Below, one piece after another: positions 4,495 through 5,222 of a DNA stretch of 5,222 bases (the stretch's first letter is position 1; each line of letters starts with the position of its first letter). Both the position numbers and the translations under genes were made by a program. The notes below the pieces were generated by a model. The model saw only the letters and a program-made list of their open reading frames with translations. It searched no databases and had not been told where the DNA came from. Source of the stretch: JAUWZS01 sp964423085 (GTDB taxonomy: Archaea > Aenigmatarchaeota > Aenigmatarchaeia > CG10238-14 > SCSR01); the NCBI GenBank assembly GCA_964423085.1, contig CAYRDB010000025.1, positions 1-5,222 of the forward strand, written 5' to 3'.

Positions 4495-4779
4495 TCACGC
4501 TTCGACAGGCTCTTCGTTCTCGAGCTCGGAGCTGCTGATGTGCTTTATCAGCATGACATCCCCGATTGCCTGGATCATCGGATAGGGGACTATGACGCCC
4601 TTCTTTCCGCCGACCATTTTTCCGAGGACTCCGCCCCTGGCAGCCTCTATCACTATAGACCTTACCTTGAAGCGGGATAAGTCGAACTCCATGTCCGATA
4701 TCTTGCCTGCGTAGAAGCCCTTGCTTGTGAAAACATCCTTCCCAAACATGCTGGCTACGTCCTTAACAGTTATTGGCAT
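4495..4779 (-). CDS. PRC-barrel domain protein, possible division factor
   Basis: This 94-aa soluble protein is one PRC-barrel domain (about residues 4-80) plus an acidic tail (SSSELENEEPVEA). Typical features are FGKDVFTSKGFYAGKISDMEFD (12-33), the strand VRSIVIEAA (39-47) and GVIVPYPMIQAIGDVMLI (61-78). PRC-barrels are small beta-barrels used for protein-protein contacts. In haloarchaea the PRC-barrel proteins CdpB1 and CdpB2 work in FtsZ-based division with SepF. The convergent position next to ftsZ makes a similar role plausible, but archaea carry several PRC-barrel proteins, some tied to RNA metabolism. The start is set by Shine-Dalgarno AGGAGGT (4788-4794), 8 nt before the ATG. Confidence 0.88.
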   Translation of the reverse strand: MPITVKDVASMFGKDVFTSKGFYAGKISDMEFDLSRFKVRSIVIEAARGGVLGKMVGGKKGVIVPYPMIQAIGDVMLIKHISSSELENEEPVEA

Positions 4780-4819
4780 CTATGAAAACCTCCTTTGATA
4801 TTATGAATATGGGCGAACT

Positions 4820-4832
4820 AATATATAAAATT
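4820..4832 (-). promoter_or_regulatory. TATA element of the PRC-barrel gene
   Basis: The minus strand reads AATTTTATATATT. Initiation about 26 bp downstream falls near 4799, giving a leader of about 20 nt that just contains the Shine-Dalgarno site. Beyond it lies an inverted repeat AAAAGC/GCTTTT (4836-4841 and 4857-4862) between this promoter and that of tRNA-Ser, which may be regulatory or insulating. Confidence 0.55.
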
Positions 4833-4873
4833 CGGAAAAGCTTGCACGGTCTGAGCGCTTTTGTTTTCCATAA

Positions 4874-4882
4874 TTATTTAAG
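4874..4882 (+). promoter_or_regulatory. TATA element of tRNA-Ser
   Basis: TTATTTAAG is centred about 34 bp before the mature tRNA-Ser 5' end, consistent with a start a few bases upstream of the tRNA and removal of a short leader by RNase P. Confidence 0.5.
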
Positions 4883-4911
4883 AGTGGGCGAACGGAATAA
4901 CATATTAGAAA

Positions 4912-5024
4912 GCCCAGGTCGCCTAACCCGGTATGGCACCAAGGTTTGTTAGATGTGAACAAGCCGTGCATGCCCGCTAAGCTGGCGGACTCTGTCCTTG
5001 CGAGTTCAAATCTCGCCCTGGGCG
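4912..5024 (+). tRNA. tRNA-Ser (anticodon GCT) with a noncanonical intron
   Basis: This is a class II tRNA. The acceptor stem is GCCCAGG/CCTGGGC with G73, and the 3-bp D stem is GCC (4921-4923)/GGC (4935-4937). A long variable arm GGAC-TCT-GTCC (4987-4997) marks it as Ser-like, and T stem GCGAG/CTCGC closes TTCAAAT. The anticodon arm forms only after removing bases 4942-4971. Then CCA+GC pairs perfectly with GCTGG (4981-4985) and closes loop CCGCTAA (4974-4980), giving anticodon GCT (codons AGC/AGU). The intron lies between positions 29 and 30 rather than at the usual 37/38. Position 33, almost always U, is C here. CCA is not encoded. Confidence 0.9.
4942..4971 (+). other. 30-nt BHB intron in tRNA-Ser, position 29/30
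   Basis: A complete bulge-helix-bulge is visible. The 4-bp central helix GCAC (4936-4939)/GTGC (4966-4969) is flanked by the 3-nt bulges CAA (4940-4942) and ATG (4970-4972). The intron's inner helix is GGTTTGTT (4943-4950)/AACAAGCC (4958-4965) with loop AGATGTG. Cutting after the second base of each bulge gives exactly the ends that restore the anticodon stem. The central helix uses bases of the D stem, so the precursor and mature folds are mutually exclusive there. Confidence 0.85.
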
Positions 5025-5033
5025 CTGACATTC

Positions 5034-5041
5034 TTTATATT
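5034..5041 (+). promoter_or_regulatory. TATA element for the downstream membrane-protein gene
   Basis: TTTATATT is centred about 27 bp before the ATG at 5065, the spacing expected for a leaderless transcript. It starts 10 bp after the end of tRNA-Ser. Confidence 0.55.
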
Positions 5042-5064
5042 GTCCGGAAGACAAATTCTAACTA

Positions 5065-5222
5065 ATGATAGAAAATCTCCAGTACGTGTCCATAGCAGTG
5101 GAGGCTTTGATAGCCGTGATGGGCGTAATGCTTGTCAGAAAAAAACGGGTGTACGGCTGGGGGATTTCGTTAACTTTCGGAATCTATGTGTTCTACGACC
5201 TGGTCAGGTTATCTGGAATTGC
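5065..5222 (+). CDS. Membrane protein, N-terminal fragment (window end)
   Basis: Fifty-two codons are visible, starting MIENLQYVSIAVEALIAVMG and running off the window. A first hydrophobic segment (about residues 8-24) is followed by a basic turn RKKR (25-28) and a second hydrophobic segment (about 31-47, GWGISLTFGIYVFYDL), which suggests an inside-facing loop between two membrane helices. There is no Shine-Dalgarno site. The TATA element 27 bp upstream points to leaderless translation. I do not recognise the family from this fragment. It could be the membrane anchor of a larger protein, such as a sensor. Confidence 0.7.
   Translation, partial: MIENLQYVSIAVEALIAVMGVMLVRKKRVYGWGISLTFGIYVFYDLVRLSGI

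Noticed and set aside
4811..4893. Repeated 8-mer GGGCGAAC at 4811 and 4886
   Set aside because: It is short, the flanks differ and there is no symmetric arrangement, so chance is sufficient.
4801..5031. Minus-strand frame of 76 codons over tRNA-Ser
   Set aside because: It lies antisense to an evident tRNA gene and two promoters, so it is a shadow frame.
1..5222. CRISPR arrays, insertion sequences, rRNA, SRP RNA or RNase P RNA
   Set aside because: I found no regularly spaced repeats, transposase motifs or terminal inverted repeats, and none of the conserved core sequences of these RNAs.

Overview
This window reads as chromosomal DNA of an archaeon. Four tRNA genes lack an encoded CCA end. 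Three of them have a TATA-like element about 26-31 bp upstream of the mature 5' end, and the fourth has one about 34 bp upstream. One tRNA carries a bulge-helix-bulge (BHB) intron, the asparaginyl-tRNA synthetase is of archaeal/eukaryal type, and the ftsZ product is archaeal in type. Several genes have strong Shine-Dalgarno sites (GGAGGT) and at least one looks leaderless. These traits fit an FtsZ-dividing euryarchaeon or DPANN archaeon; I cannot assign a lineage from the sequence alone.

Layout. Positions 1-2460 are all minus strand. Read 5' to 3' the order is asnS, tRNA-Asn(GTT), tRNA-Arg(TCG), a PAP2-like membrane protein and tRNA-Glu(CTC). The genes are tightly packed, and the TATA elements of tRNA-Asn and tRNA-Glu start within about 10 bp of the preceding stop codon. 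Positions 2460-3097 form a long gene-free stretch: GC-rich foldable elements (2470-2730), then AT-rich DNA with several TATA-like boxes, a telomere-like G/T tract and two inverted repeats just before ftsZ. Positions 3098-4430 (+) hold ftsZ, a UUCG-hairpin terminator, and a 19-codon, very acidic reading frame with its own Shine-Dalgarno site and a terminator hairpin over its stop codon. A PRC-barrel gene (4495-4779, -) converges on them. Positions 4912-5024 (+) hold an intron-containing tRNA-Ser(GCT), followed by the start of a membrane protein cut by the window end.

How they fit together. AsnRS and tRNA-Asn form a direct asparaginylation pair next to each other. FtsZ, the acidic microprotein and the PRC-barrel protein form a possible cell-division neighbourhood, because PRC-barrel proteins (CdpB1/CdpB2) have been linked to FtsZ-based division in haloarchaea. 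The most unusual items are the microprotein with its stop-codon hairpin, the tRNA-Ser with an intron inside its anticodon stem and C at position 33, and the architecture of the ftsZ upstream region.
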